DNA of 64,000 bases from Ehretia macrophylla (taxonomy: Eukaryota > Streptophyta > Magnoliopsida > Boraginales > Ehretiaceae). The notes below the pieces were generated by a model, which was not told the DNA's origin, searched no databases, and worked only from the letters and a program-made list of their open reading frames with translations. The stretch lies in assembly GCA_037974665.1 (NCBI GenBank), contig CM075770.1:97584850-97648849 (forward strand). The letters are read 5' to 3'. Both the position numbers and the translations under genes were made by a program. Numbering within the stretch: the stretch's first letter is position 1; each line of letters starts with the position of its first letter. Below are positions 34,260 through 46,149 of the stretch, one piece after another.

Positions 34260-35368
34260 ATGGCAAAAGATCGAAAATTGGGAAAAGCGACGGCGAGATT
34301 GCCCGAAGAACTTATAGTCGAAATACTAGTGAAGTTGCCAGTGAAGTCGTTGTTGCGTTTTAGGTGCGTTTGTAAATCTTGGTGCGTTTTAATCAAAAGC
34401 CCTAATTTTATCAACATGCATCTCAAATATCAGTGCGATTGCATCCTAGTTATGCGCAAGTATAATAATGACAGCTATACAAGTTTTTTGTCTTTCCTTT
34501 CTTATGAATCGCTCAAAAGCGATAATTCTTCACAACATTTGCAAACACGTCAGTTAGATTGCTTGGATGTTGGCGAACCTTGTAATGGATTACTTTGTCT
34601 ATTTGACGACGAAACCATTGTATTATGTAACCCAGTAATGAGAGAATTCAAAGTGCTGCCTCCTTCGCCCTTTCTGTGTCCAGAGGAATGGCATTTTAAT
34701 GTTATGAGTATTGGATTAGGCTTTGATTCCTACTCAAATGATTACAAGGTTGTTACTATTATCGAGGAAACATGTCTATTTATAAAGCTGAAATTTACAA
34801 TCTCACGACCAATGCTTGGACAGAAATCGAGCATGACCATGGCCTGCCAGAAATACGTGACATTCCTGATAATGGAACACTATTAAAGGGATCATTACAT
34901 TGGATTGTCTCTGGGAAAAGAGTCCATGGTAAAAAAGTCAATGTTTGTGCCCTTTCTTTCGATATAAGCAGTGAGATGTTTCGGTACATGGAACTTCCTC
35001 AAGATAAACGCCTAGCTAAATTTGGTATTTGTTGTAATCTCACGGTGGTAAATGAATCTCTTGCCTTGTTTGTATACACAGATCCTTCGTATATTACTTC
35101 TAAACATTTTCAGATTATTGACATATGGGTGATGCAAAAATACGGCGTGGCAGAATCTTGGACAAAACAATTCATCATTGGACCTTTGACTGGACGCTAC
35201 GACCCTCTTTTCTTGTGGAAGAATGAAGCCATCCTTCTTCAAGACAGTAAAGGGGGACTTGTCTCGTGTGCTCTTGACACTCACGAAATGAATGATTTTG
35301 CTAATCATAACTTCTTGATGCCATTTGACGCCATGGTTTACCAGGAGAGTTTAGTTTCTATCAAGTAG
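34260..35368 (+). pseudogene. F-box (FBA_1-type) gene, copy 3, frameshifted
   Basis: ATG at 34260. Residues 12-55 are an F-box (LPEELIVEILVKLPVKSLLRF, CKSWCVLIKSPNF), followed by CNGLLCLFDDETIVLCNPV and GLGFDSYSNDYKVV of the F-box-associated domain. At about 34757 a 19-nt deletion relative to copy 2 shifts the frame; the first frame ends at 34886 after 208 residues. The correct continuation is open from about 34772 to 35368 (SIYKAEIYNLTTNAW, MFRYMELPQDKR, FDAMVYQESLVSIK). It is the best preserved copy: either a recent pseudogene or a source of a truncated F-box-plus-partial-FBA protein. The gene would be intronless. Confidence 0.88.
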
Positions 35369-37922
35369 GAGATGATTTCATTGAAGCTAGTCAAAGAGTG
35401 TATGCCAAAGTTTTCTGTTTTGTACTGCTAAAAACAGCACTTATTTGCCTTATGATTAATGTGGGTTTTTTCTTTAGACTTGTTTTAACAGACGATAGGC
35501 TGATCAACAAGCAAGTTTGTTAATCAATATATTTGAATGCCGTAATCTTATAGTTGTTATCCCTGTTGAAGCTTGTGAACATTTTTTGACATCTGCTCTT
35601 GAATCTTTCCTCTTTCTAGTCCTCATGCCTTTGATTATATTGATATTTTACTAGTTTCTTTAATAAATATGTTACGTGCAATGGTCTACTTCAGCTTTGA
35701 GTTCTTAACCCTTATATCGAATCACCGACTAGTAATGGGAAGTGTTTTATTATTTGTACTCAGACTTCTGTGAGTATGATACAGTTAACACATGATGCTG
35801 ACCATTCGATTTTGATTACCTGAATCACATCGATCACAACATTTGTGTGTCTGATGCATATAGAATTTTTAATGTGCCTAAATTATGATGGAAGTGGGTG
35901 TGCATTAAGCTCTGACATTCAAATTCCCATGTTATTTGTTATTGAAAATTAGGTTCTCTTATTAGTATGCTAGTTGCTAAAACTAACTCCAGTTTTGTGG
36001 TTGATGTTTGTGCCTCATATAAAAGAATGTCTGAACCATTTAGTTATTATTCTGCATCAGGAACAAATGACTCCGAAAGATGCTGCCCATTTGCACCACT
36101 TCATCTCACCCAGGACATATACATATATGTGAGATTTATGCTAATATGAGATTTAGTCCTGCTTGCTTCTTCATGTATACATATATGTGATAGTATGTGT
36201 ATATGCATACAGTGATAAGCTAATGTTTCTGAGTTGCTCATCTTTGTTGGTCTTCTGAGTCTCTTGCCACACAGACTATCATTGTGGTTTCTTGCCTAGT
36301 CAGGCAAGGTTGTCCTCGCTTAGCTTGTTTGTTAATCAATTGTCTGAATGTCACAATCTACTGTTACAATGCGACTTCAGTAGTAGCATCTACATCCTCA
36401 ATACCATTCGTTTCTTGAGCTCTTCTTTCAAGTTTTTGTCTGCTTTTGAATCTTTCCTCTTTCACTTTCCTTGTCTGTTTTCTGCATTGTGTAAGTTGAT
36501 GGTGATTCACATTTGGAAATACATCCTATTTATCTTTCCAATTGTCATGCCTTTGATTGCATTAATATTTTACCAGTTTCTTTAATAAATGTTTTATATT
36601 AGATGGCATATATCAGGCTAGCATTCTTAAACGTTATATAGTATCGTCAAATAGCAATAATGTGAAAGAAAATTTCATCGTTTTTTGTGTGTATGGTACA
36701 GTTAGCATCACATATGATGCTGCATGTAGCATCACTCAGATTTGAATTCTCTTTGTTTTCTGTCACTATGGAATGAATATTGCTTCCTGATATCAGTCCT
36801 GTATTACCAAATGTGTGATATACAAAATGGTTTCACGAATTTGTCGGAACTACATGCCTCTTGTTCGAAAACATTAGTACAGTCACGGTTTCTTTTGACA
36901 TGCTAAATCACAGACTTCATCATCCATTTCTGCAAAATGTGTGCTCTTACATTTACTGTCAAGTTTGATGGTTTCTTCCTTACCTAGTTTACTGAGTCCT
37001 GTAGGCTGAGGAGGTTTTGCAGCTATATGAACATAAATAAACCACAAATAGTAAATGGGAAAATCTGTATTTACAGAGGGCTTTCATGACTGGAATTGTT
37101 TAGAAGTAAAATACTCCAGTTTTTGCTTATATATCCCATCCTGTGAAGAGTCTTAATCTTACTTTTTCTGGTATTAGAAGGAAAACCTTAAACTTGGAGA
37201 AGTTATTTTTCGTTGTTGACGTGATAATTTCCTCATCTTGCAAAAAGGAAGTGTGCTACTGGACCATTTATTCCCTTTTGGATACCGTAAGTTTGCGATC
37301 CTCTCATTTCAAGATTCTTAATAATTTCAGAGTGGTTTGGTTTTTTAGAGTGTCTAACCTTAAAATGGACAAATGACAGAAATTGAACCCACCAGCCAAT
37401 GTCAAGCGGTGGTCTTTGCTATATTGTATGGTAGTTGCTAGTTATTAATTCTCGTCTTTTTTGTATGTAGGGGTTGTGTTTGTTCGCGAGAATGGATTCT
37501 TCATCAAGTCAGTGTAGGGAACCATGTCACCTCTTGGCTTGTGGTGGTGGTTTATTTAGAATCCAACATTTAAGGAAGCAATGCTCCTCTCTATGTTTCT
37601 CTTGTAAAATTGTAGAATCACAACCTATGATCACTCCAAAACCATTTATCACCTCTGTCTACTTTTAATCTTCAGGTGCCTCTGTTCCATTACATGGATG
37701 GTGTTTTCCTTGAGAACATATTTGACCGGCTCAAGTTGATATATGAGCAAAGTGCTTTGTAAGTTTAGTATCCATTACCTCACTACTTGTGGTCACCAAT
37801 GTCATAGCCCCACTTTGTTTTACATGATTGCATAAAGAGAAGGAAGACAAGTAGTTCTCATTCAATACCACTACTTGGTCCATCATTCTATTGCCTTAAT
37901 AGCAGGGAACTTAAATGGATAT
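35369..37922. other. 3' flank of F-box copy 3 (duplicated segment)
   Basis: Repeated blocks match 29726-31560. At 37676-37757 an acceptor-like tcttcag precedes a coding-looking stretch (PLFHYMDGVFLENIFDR on the plus strand), which could be an exon relic of an unrelated host gene. Its shorter counterpart is at about 31437. I do not recognise the protein. Otherwise no gene. Confidence 0.55.
37918..37922. repeat. Target-site duplication of the Tat element (left)
   Basis: gatat; the identical copy is at 47766-47770. Confidence 0.9.
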
Positions 37923-38380
37923 TGTCGAGGTCGGAATCCTCGCAGTTGAGTTGGATGGCTACGCTTGCCGAGCAGAACTTCCGGGTTGGCCTCCGAGTTG
38001 AATTTTCAGGTCAGCCACTCAACCTGCACAAGGAAAGGGAAGGAAAATGCGGGGTGATGACCCAGATTTTTCCCTCGGGGCGTACGAATGATTAGTATGT
38101 CCGAGCTGGCAAGGTAACTGAGAGTATTTAATGACGAGTTGCCTCTGAAATCAAGGGGTGGAGCTCTATTTATACTAAATTCGGACCTGACAGCATTTAA
38201 TGCGGTGTAGCTTTATGTCCTATCAGGGCAGCTAGCACTGAGGTCGGCGTTTTCTGGGGTCAAGGTGAAGTTGGATCAGCATCCAGGTTGGGCATTAGCT
38301 GAATATGTTCGGCTTGGCTCGGAGTAGGCTGCCTCAACTCGGCATGGCCATCTTACTTCAGCTTGGAATCCCTCTCGTCA
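37923..38380 (-). repeat. 3' LTR of the Tat element
   Basis: 458 bp; starts (plus strand) tgtcgaggtcggaatcc and ends cctctcgtca. Very similar to the right LTR, which is 17 bp longer partly because ctttatgtccc is duplicated there. Confidence 0.92.
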
Positions 38381-38397
38381 ATCCCTCCCCCCTCCCA
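38381..38397 (-). other. Polypurine tract
   Basis: On the minus strand, tgggaggggggaggga immediately precedes the 3' LTR. This is the plus-strand DNA primer site of LTR elements. Confidence 0.85.
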
Positions 38398-38574
38398 AGT
38401 TGAGATCGAGAGGGTGAGATCTAGATTTGGGAGTTGTTCCCAAGCTGAAGGTGCCCGACCTCGGCAGAGTAGGGATGGCCACGTCAGCGATTCATGTCCT
38501 TTAGATGGCTGACACGTCACCTAGCGGTTATGACGAGATGCGACGTTTGGGATTCCCGAGGCGGTTACTGGAGT

Positions 38575-38590
38575 TGCCTATAAATAGGGC
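38575..38590 (+). promoter_or_regulatory. TATA box for the antisense ORF
   Basis: cctataaatagggcc on the plus strand, about 250 bp upstream of the ATG at 38834. A likely 5'-UTR intron follows (donor-like ggtaggtacgt near 38776, acceptor-like gtaaacag just before the ATG). Confidence 0.6.
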
Positions 38591-38833
38591 CTTGACATCC
38601 GAGATTCATTTAGCACTTTGCATACGAAGTTCAGAGCTTTCAGGTCGGATAACGGAATGGTCGGACACTTTTAGCTCGAAAAATATCTTTTCGGGGTATT
38701 CAGCTCAAAACCCATAAGCTCGGAGCCAATTAGGTCGGAGGCAACTAGATCGGGTCATCTTCGACAACTAGAGCGGTAGGTACGTCCCGACTCCCTTTAG
38801 TTATTCCTGCACATACTTTAATTTGTAAACAGG

Positions 38834-41151
38834 ATGGGAAGGTCGGAGTCAGAAGATTCCCAAGCGATGGAGGTGAGGTCCTATGGAGGGGATGAGAATT
38901 TGTCGAGCTCAGAGTCGACTTCAGATAGAGGGCACGGTGATGACATCAAAGGTGCATCTCAAGAATCATCTTGGCAATCTGGGCTCAGGGAGAGTGATGA
39001 TGACTGCCAAGTGATTGAGGTCAGGCGAGTACAAGAAGAAGTTGAGGCGGATCCTTTAACCGACCTGGGTGACTTGGGAGATAGAGAGGATGACGAGCCA
39101 CTGAACGAATTAGAGGGAGTTGAGATACCACATACATATTTAGCTGGAGTCTCCGCGTCGGAGCCGATTGAGGCGGTCCCGGTTAGGGCGGTCCAACCTC
39201 GGAGCTCAGCTACAGCTAGCGGTTCATCGGCTCGGGGAAAGAAGATAGAGCAGTTGTTTGCCTGTTGTAGGCGCGAGTATCACTCTACCGTTCAGATGGC
39301 TAACGCTAGGCTAAAGGATTGGTCGGTAGACCAACACCACAAGCTGAAGGTGCCAGGTTGGACCGAGCCTGCCTGCTATCCTCCACCAGACCATTTCACC
39401 ATCTACAATCTCGTATTCGATGTCATCCGGCTTCTACTTCCTGACTTCATCGCCGGCATTTTGAATTACTTCGAGCTTAGTCCGGGTCAGATGTCACCGA
39501 ATGGCTGGGCTGTGATGGTAGCGTTTTATGTGTTCTGCCTTGAGAGGAAGATAAAGCCGACCCTGCATCGATTCAGGTAGTTCTTTGTTTGTAAGCCCAA
39601 CCCGAAGCAGCCAGGGTGGTTCCACTTCGCGGCTCGGGTTAGCAACGCCATATTCACCAAGTGGCACTCCTCCAACAAGGGATGGCACAATGACTACTAC
39701 TGGGTCGAGCCAGTCGTGAACCCGAGGTGCAGAGTGGATTGGAACCTTTTATTGAAAAAGACTTTGAATGACGACCCCAAGCTCTCAGAAGCTGAACTTG
39801 CCGAGGTTAGGGTGCTGAGACCTGAGCCGGGTATGCTGATTGATATTGACAGAGTCCTCAGGTGGGACAGAATCTGGAAATCAAAGTTATTCGGGAGAGA
39901 ACCCGACCTGAGGAGGAAGCACCATCACCTATTTCCCGAGCCCGAAGAGAATGCGGAGTCCGGCTCAGAAGAGGGTCAGTTCGCAGGACCAATGCCCGAC
40001 CTCCCCGTCTCCTTGTCTACCGTTGTTCCCTTCAGTTTGCATTTGGTTGTTTCTCACCTCTCTCCCTTGCTTTTTGCAGATATGGTGGACATGAGGAAGC
40101 TCGCGTATGCCCAGATGAAGAGAAAGAATGAGGCCAGTAGTGAGGTCTCTGCTCGGTCCAGCTTGGGATCCTCCGTCCCTTAGGAGCAGAGGCAAGGCCC
40201 GAGGTCTCTTCCAAGGGGACGTTGGCGTCTCCCCAAATCAAAAGATCGAGCTCGGGCGTGGCGATCCTTGAGCGCTCAGCATCCAGCCTTGATAATAGGA
40301 AACGGTCTCGGCCCAAGTACTCCGGGAAAGGCAAGGCCACGGAGGTGAACCCTCCCAACAGAGATTTCGTGGAGGCAGCTAAGGTTGCTCGTGATCCCAA
40401 GCTGGCTTCAGTCCCGGCGGAGCAGCTCTTGCTCGACCTGAGGACAACCATAGTCATGGTATGGCATACCTTATCGTGTTAACGTGGCTAAGTTTTTTTG
40501 GCTCGGCTGATTATTTTGTCATCTTTTGTGCAGGCCGAGTCCCACATCCTTACGGCACCTAGCTTGCTCACCCGAGCCCAGGCTCACTGCGTCGAGCTCG
40601 AGCAACAATTTATCAACTCCTAAGCCGAGCTAGAGGCCTTGAGGGAAGATGCTTCCCAGAGGTAAAAAGTGGATGCGATAGAGATCGTTCACCTGAAGAA
40701 GGAGCTCGAGGCGAAAAAGTCCCGTTGCGAGGCCGCGGCCAAGGATGTCGAGGGCTTCAAGAAGGACAAGCGCGAGGCTAAAGTGAAGCTCACGGACCTC
40801 TTGGATCGGGTCGGCCCGCGAGGGAAGAAGGCAGTGGAAGCCTTTAAGTCCAGCCAAAAGGTTGTAGACTAGCTAGCCACTGAGGGTGGGGCGATGGCCT
40901 GGTACGCCGAATTGGAGTACTACTTCTGAGGCCAAGTCGCAGCTTGGGAGAGAGCGAAGACCTTCTTCCTTGCCACCAAGAATGATTACATCGAAATCTT
41001 GGAGGTTCCGCCGCAAGAGTTCTGGGAGATTCCTGAGCTCCCGGCTGATCTGATGTGCCAAGCCAAGGAGGTGATAGAATTTGTTCAGAATAGCATGGAC
41101 CAAATTAGGGATGAAGCCGATGCCACCACCTCCACCGCCGCTCCTAAGTAA
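38834..41151 (+). pseudogene. Antisense extra ORF (aORF) of the Tat element
   Basis: Runs opposite to gag-pol. Exon 1 (38834 to about 40007) has an acidic Ser/Glu-rich N-terminus, then a globular part (HFTIYNLVFDVIRLLLPDF, GWFHFAARVSNAIF, WHNDYYWVEPVV). This resembles the plant-transposon-type domain known from Tat-clade extra ORFs. A TAG at 39578 replaces a likely CAG. A 70-bp intron probably ends at tttttgcag (40079), and another lies between the donor atg/gtatgg (about 40457) and the acceptor tgtgcag (about 40533). Downstream is a Lys/Glu coiled coil (40669-40872) and an acidic tail. Several stops and one frameshift near 40180. The function of such aORFs is not established. Confidence 0.72.
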
Positions 41152-41762
41152 ACTTTATAATTGCCCAGGTCGGGCTTCTGTAATTTCTCCCAGGTTGGGC
41201 TCCTTGTATTTGACTCTTTTCAATTTCAATGAAATGATTGTTCTAGTTTTATTTGCGTTTTGTTCGAGTCAGTACACGCGTACCTTTTCTTCGCAAATTT
41301 CCTAAGTAGGGTCGGACCAATATAATGGACTTTTCAAACTTAATTTAATTATAAGGAACCGAGCTGGACGCGATTAACGAATTATCATCCTAATCCGAGC
41401 TGGTCAATTAGGCAACTATATAATTGTCGCCGACCTGGACTCGTCAATCCGATTCAAAATTGGTCAAACTAATGTTGACAAATGTTGAGTTCGATTTTAG
41501 ACCTAAACTAACATCCCGACCTGAAGCCGGATTATACCAAGTTGGATCTTAATTCGAACTGGCAAAACTAATCAAATTATTATTGATTATACCCGAGCTG
41601 GAACTCAGTCCGAGCTTGTTTACTTGATCATTAGCTCGTAATTAAGCGTGGCCACCGCGTTAATCCAAGTTGGCTGTAGCGAAGTAGCTGAGGTGCTTAG
41701 TCCCGGGTTGGGCGTTGCACTGATTTATAAAATAGGTTTGCATTGAATTTGTACATGAAGTA

Positions 41763-41952
41763 TTTGGGCTCGGGAGCCGATTACAAACGATTCTTGGCTC
41801 AGGGACTTAGCAAAGATTTCGGCTCGGGGCCGTTGCAAGATTTTTTGGCTCGGGGCTGTTACAAGATTTTTCGGCTTGGGTGTCGTTTACAAGATTTTCG
41901 GCTCGAGGACTATTACAAGATTTTTCGGCTCGGGGGCCGTTACACAAAATAT
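41763..41952. repeat. Tandem array of about 27-bp units, 7 copies
   Basis: Degenerate units built on cggctcggggccgttacaag followed by a short T run, between the end of the aORF and the integrase region. Unit lengths vary from 25 to 30 bp. Such arrays near the 3' untranslated region are common in Tat-clade elements. Confidence 0.85.
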
Positions 41953-42035
41953 CTGCAGGTGCTTAGCGTGCCATGCAGGCTTTAATTGCTTCCCGTATCT
42001 GTCGCGGAGGTAGAAGGTCCCAGGTCAGACTTCTT

Positions 42036-43246
42036 TCACGACTTCGTACGGTCCCTCCAGGTCGGGGAGAGTTTGTTGCTCGAGCGCGGCAAAAAGATAG
42101 ATTTTCTAAGGACGAGGTCGCCAACCTTAATAGGTTTAGGCTTGACCTGTTTAGCAAAGGCTCTTTGCATGGCAGCTTTGCTGGCTAGCATCCTAATTTG
42201 AGCTTTAGCTCGGAGCTCTTCGGCGAGGTCGAGCTCTTCACGGATTAGTGCTCCGTTTATTTCTAGATCATAGTGAAGGGTTCTACTGGTCGAAGACCTG
42301 ATCTCCACTGGCAGTACCGCTTGAGTACCGAAGGTCAGCTCGAAGGGCGATTCTCCCGTTGCCGAGCTGGTGGTGGTCTGCTGACCCCACAGCACGTCAG
42401 GAAGAATCGATGTCCATTGGCCCTCTGCTTCCTCCAGCTTGGTTTTCAGGCCCTGCAAAATGATTTGGTTAGTCTTTTCAACTTGGCCATTACTTTGAGG
42501 GTGAACAATAGATGAGAATTTGAGGTCGATCCCAATCTTAGCACATTTGGCTCGAAAGTGTGCACTGTCGAATTGCTTGCCATGGTTAGTAATGATGACC
42601 TTTGGCACCCCAAATCGACAAATGATGTTTTTCCATATGAAATCCCAAGCTGCCTTTTCTGTTATTCTAGCAACACCTTCAGCTCCAAGCCATTTGGTGA
42701 AGTAGTCCATTGCTACGAAGGCGTGTTTCTTTTGCCAACACTGGTCGGCAATGGGCTGATGATAACTAGACCCCACTGATAGAATGGTCATGGGCTTATC
42801 ATCACTGTGAGGTCTACCGCTGGCTTCCTCTGTACATTGGCGAACCTTTGGCAGGTGTCGCACTTTTTTACATACTCTTTGGCATTTTGTTCTAAGGTTG
42901 GCCATAAATAGCCTTGCTTCAATGCCTTTCGAGCTAGAGCTTTGCCTCCCAAGTGGTTTCCACATACGCCTTCATAGATCTCCCGGAGTACATAGTTTCC
43001 CTTCTCGGGTCCAACATATTTCAAGAGAGGCCAGGTGTAGGCTCTCTTATAGAGTTGCCTGATAATTATGACAAACCTTGAGGCATGTTTCATAAGTTTT
43101 CGAGCTGCTTTTTCATCCTCTGGGGTCATACTTCCCACCAAGTAGTCCACGATTGGTTTGGTCCAATCTGGGCTTAAATTGAGCTCGGCTACGGCTTGCA
43201 CCCTCAACTGAATACTCGGTTCGGATACTTCTTCTACATGAACCAT
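42036..43246 (-). pseudogene. Tat element integrase
   Basis: Zinc-binding part at 43246-42788 (GNHLGGKALARKAL then CDTCQRF), which then shifts frame. Catalytic core in the frame 42965-42036: MDYFTKWLGAEG supplies the first Asp. The second site reads ITNHGKQFDS where the family has TDNG, so the catalytic Asp is replaced by Asn. The Glu site is in HPQSNGQVEKTNQ. The C-terminal GDLVLRKS region follows. The frameshift and the lost Asp make it inactive. Confidence 0.85.
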
Positions 43247-43252
43247 GGCAGG

Positions 43253-43627
43253 TCAGCTCTTGCCCAATGCCAACCTGGACAGGGCGTCAGCTTTCATATT
43301 CTCCTCCCTCGGAATTTGCTGTATTTCGAACCTTTTGAGCCCTGAGGTCAGATCCTTGACTCTGTTGAGGTAGGCCAGTATAGTACTTTCCTTGGCTTCG
43401 AACTCCCCTGATATCTGACTAGAAACCAATTGAGAGTCGGTGTTCAGGTCGACTGTCTGTGCCCCGAGCTGAGCTGCAATTTTCAGCCCCGCAATCACTG
43501 CTTCATACTTCGCTTCATTGTTGGACAGCGGAAAGGTGAACTTGAGGGAGTATTGGTGCTCATTCCGGGTCAGGTCGAGGATGACCACCCCAGCTCCGGT
43601 TCCACACTTACCTGGGGCCCCATCCAC
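43253..43627 (-). pseudogene. Second (archaeal-type) RNase H of the Tat element
   Basis: An open frame carries the RVT_3-type fold signature: GAGVVILD, NNEAKYEAVIAGLK (Glu), LNTDSQLV (Asp), ADALSRLAL (Asp), with an upstream first Asp at MDGAP. This domain beside the ordinary gypsy RNase H distinguishes Tat elements. Well preserved, in frame over 124 residues. Confidence 0.88.
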
Positions 43628-43722
43628 AGGGACCTTCCATACGTCCTTCGGGTCATGCTCGGCCGGCTAGTGTATTTCACCACAAAGTCCGCGATGACTT
43701 GGGCTTTGATGACTGTTCTAGG

Positions 43723-44895
43723 CTAGTAGGTAATGTCAAATTGACTCAGCTCAACTGCCCATTTCAGTAGCCTGCCCGACGCCTCCGGCTTGTGCATGAT
43801 GGACTTGAGTAGGACATCCGTCATGACCTTAATCGAATGAGCATCAAAGTATGGCTTCAACTTTCTTGCCGCTGTGATAAGCGCGAAGGCGAGTTTTTCC
43901 AAGGAGGAGTACCTCACCTCGGCCTCTTGCAGGGTTTTGCTGACATAATAAACCAACTTCTGTTCCTTCTCTTCTTCTCGGACTAGTTCCGCTGCCACTG
44001 CTTTCCCTGAGCATGCTAGGTATAGTACCAGTTCCTCCCCTACCTCAGGTCGGGATAGCAGAGGTGGCGAAGCTAGATGCCTTTTCAGCTCTTGGAAGGC
44101 GTTCTGGCATTCTATAGTCCATTCAAAGTTCTTAAGATTCCTTAATATTTTGAATAGTGGAGCACACTTGTCAGCCAACCTGGACATGAATCTGCTTAGT
44201 GCTGCGACTTTGCCTGCTAACATCTGGACGTCTTTTACACAGGTTGGCGGTGCCAGGTCTAGTATCGCCTGAACTTTATCCTGGTTGGCATCTATCCCCC
44301 GAGCTGTGACCAGGAACCCTAAAAACTTTCCTGCCTTGATGCCAAATGCGTACTTTTTCGGGTTTAGCTTTATCCCAAAGTACTCCATTACGGCGAAGGC
44401 TTCAGCCAGGTCGGCTACATAATCTTCTGCCCTTCTATTCTTGACCAACATGTCATCTACATAGATCTCCATATTTCGGCCAATCTAATTTTTGAAAACC
44501 TTGTTCACTATCCGAGTGTAGGTAGCTCCAACATTCTTGAGGCCAAAAGGCATGACCTTGTAGTAGTAGAGACCTTTACTGGTGGTGAAGGCAGTCTTCT
44601 CTTTGTTTTCGTGAGCCATCTTGATCTGGTTATAGCCTTTGAAGACATCCATGAAAGATAGTAGCTCAAACCCGGAGGTGGCGTCCACCATCTGATCAAT
44701 CCGAGATAGGGGAAAATAGTCCTTAGGGCAAGCTTTATTGAGGTCGGTAAAGTCAATACACAGCCTCCATCCACCGGAGGACTTGGTCACCAGCACCACG
44801 TTGGATAACCAGGTTGGGTACTGGATTTCCTTTATATGGCCGGCGTCTACCAACTTGTCCACCTCTTCTGCTATGATTTGTTACTTATCATAATA
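43723..44895 (-). pseudogene. Tat element reverse transcriptase and gypsy RNase H
   Basis: Frame 44862-44485 contains RLCIDFTDLNKACPKD, SFMDVFKGYNQI (first Asp) and KVMPFGLKN. A stop at about 44482-44484 is followed in the same frame by EIYVDDMLVK (catalytic YVDD), GFLVTARGI and the RNase H-like LVYYVSKTLQEAE ... RYSSLEKLAFALI. RNase H ends at 43723. Only one clear stop breaks this stretch. The enzyme would copy element RNA into DNA in virus-like particles. Confidence 0.9.
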
Positions 44896-45228
44896 AAAGT
44901 ACCTGCACTTCTGCTTTACCTGATACTAATTTGGGTCAGCATTTAGGTGATGCTCAATTATTCCCGGGTCAATACCTGTCATGTCAGAGGCAAACCATGC
45001 AAATATATGTTCGTTTTTCAGAAGAAACTAGCTTATACCTTTCTTAAGGTTGTCAGGGAGTTCACTCCCAATCTTCGCTCTCTTTATTTTATCGGAGAGC
45101 TCCACCTCTTGAAGGTCTTCAGCTGGGCTTCCTCTCTTAGCATCCCTCTTCTCCTCGGGCAAATCTGGTCCCCAGCCAACCTGATATTTGGGTCGGAGGG
45201 AGTTTTTATAACATTCCCGAGCTGAGAG

Positions 45229-45766
45229 CTAGGCTCTTCGAATGGTGGCCGTTCCGGCCAGGATCGAGAATTTTAGGGCCTGGTAGTAAGTTGAAGGGAC
45301 ATCCCTGAAATGGTTGAGTGCCACCCAACCTAAAATCCCATTGTAAGTGGAATTGTAATCTATCACAATGAAGTTTGCTTGCATCGAAACCCGCTTGTCT
45401 CCATCTTCCAACTTTAGCGGGAGGTTGATGACCCCTTCAGCTCGGTGGGCTTGTCCCAGTGAAACCAGCTAAAAAGCCCTTCAATGGCCTGAGTCGGCTC
45501 CTGTCAAACCCCATCTGCTCGAATGCCTTCAAGAATAGGACTTTTGCCAAGCTCCCGGTGTCCACCATCAGCCTCTTCACGGTGAAGTTGGCTATTTCAG
45601 CGCTTATCACCAATGGGTCATCATGGGGCAATATCACCATCTCCAAGTCTTGTGAGGAGAAGGTGAGCTCCTCCATCTCCGGGGCCGGACCTCGCACCGG
45701 TCCATACTCCCTACCAGTGTGAACATAACCCTTCCTACCGGCCGAGGTCTCCCCACCCAATGCCAA
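45229..45766 (-). pseudogene. Tat element aspartic protease
   Basis: The first frame (45766-45437) includes KRLMVDTGSLAKVLF (DTG active site). The second frame (45411-45229) includes VIDYNSTYNGILG, the conserved downstream motif usually DxxSxYNxILG. A frame change lies between them near 45430. The region 45767-46150 upstream is Arg/Pro-rich with stops. Confidence 0.82.
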
Positions 45767-46149
45767 TCCTCATACGATGGTCTCGATCACAGCTAAATGC
45801 CCGCCCCCTGCCTGGCGCCTAGGTGGACTTCTTTCCCTATCTCTCTAATCATGATTTCGGGTAGGCTGCTGATCTATATACCTCCGCAGGTGACCTCGGG
45901 CTATTAGTGTCTCGATCTCTTATTTCAAATCATTACACTCCTCGATGGTATGACCGTAATTCATATGATAGCGACAATACTTAGTCCTATTGCGCTTGTC
46001 AGGTCGGCCTTTTATCCTTGGAGTTGGAGGCAGGTGGTTCTGGTGCTGGATCTCTAACAGGATCTACTCCCTTGTGGTGTTAAGGGGAGTGAACATAGTG
46101 AACCAGGGGTTCTGCTTCGGCTGATGAGGCTGCTTGCTCGGTCATTCTG

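Noticed and set aside
41763..41952. Array considered as a CRISPR-like repeat
   Set aside because: Units are contiguous and degenerate with no spacers, in a plant retroelement.
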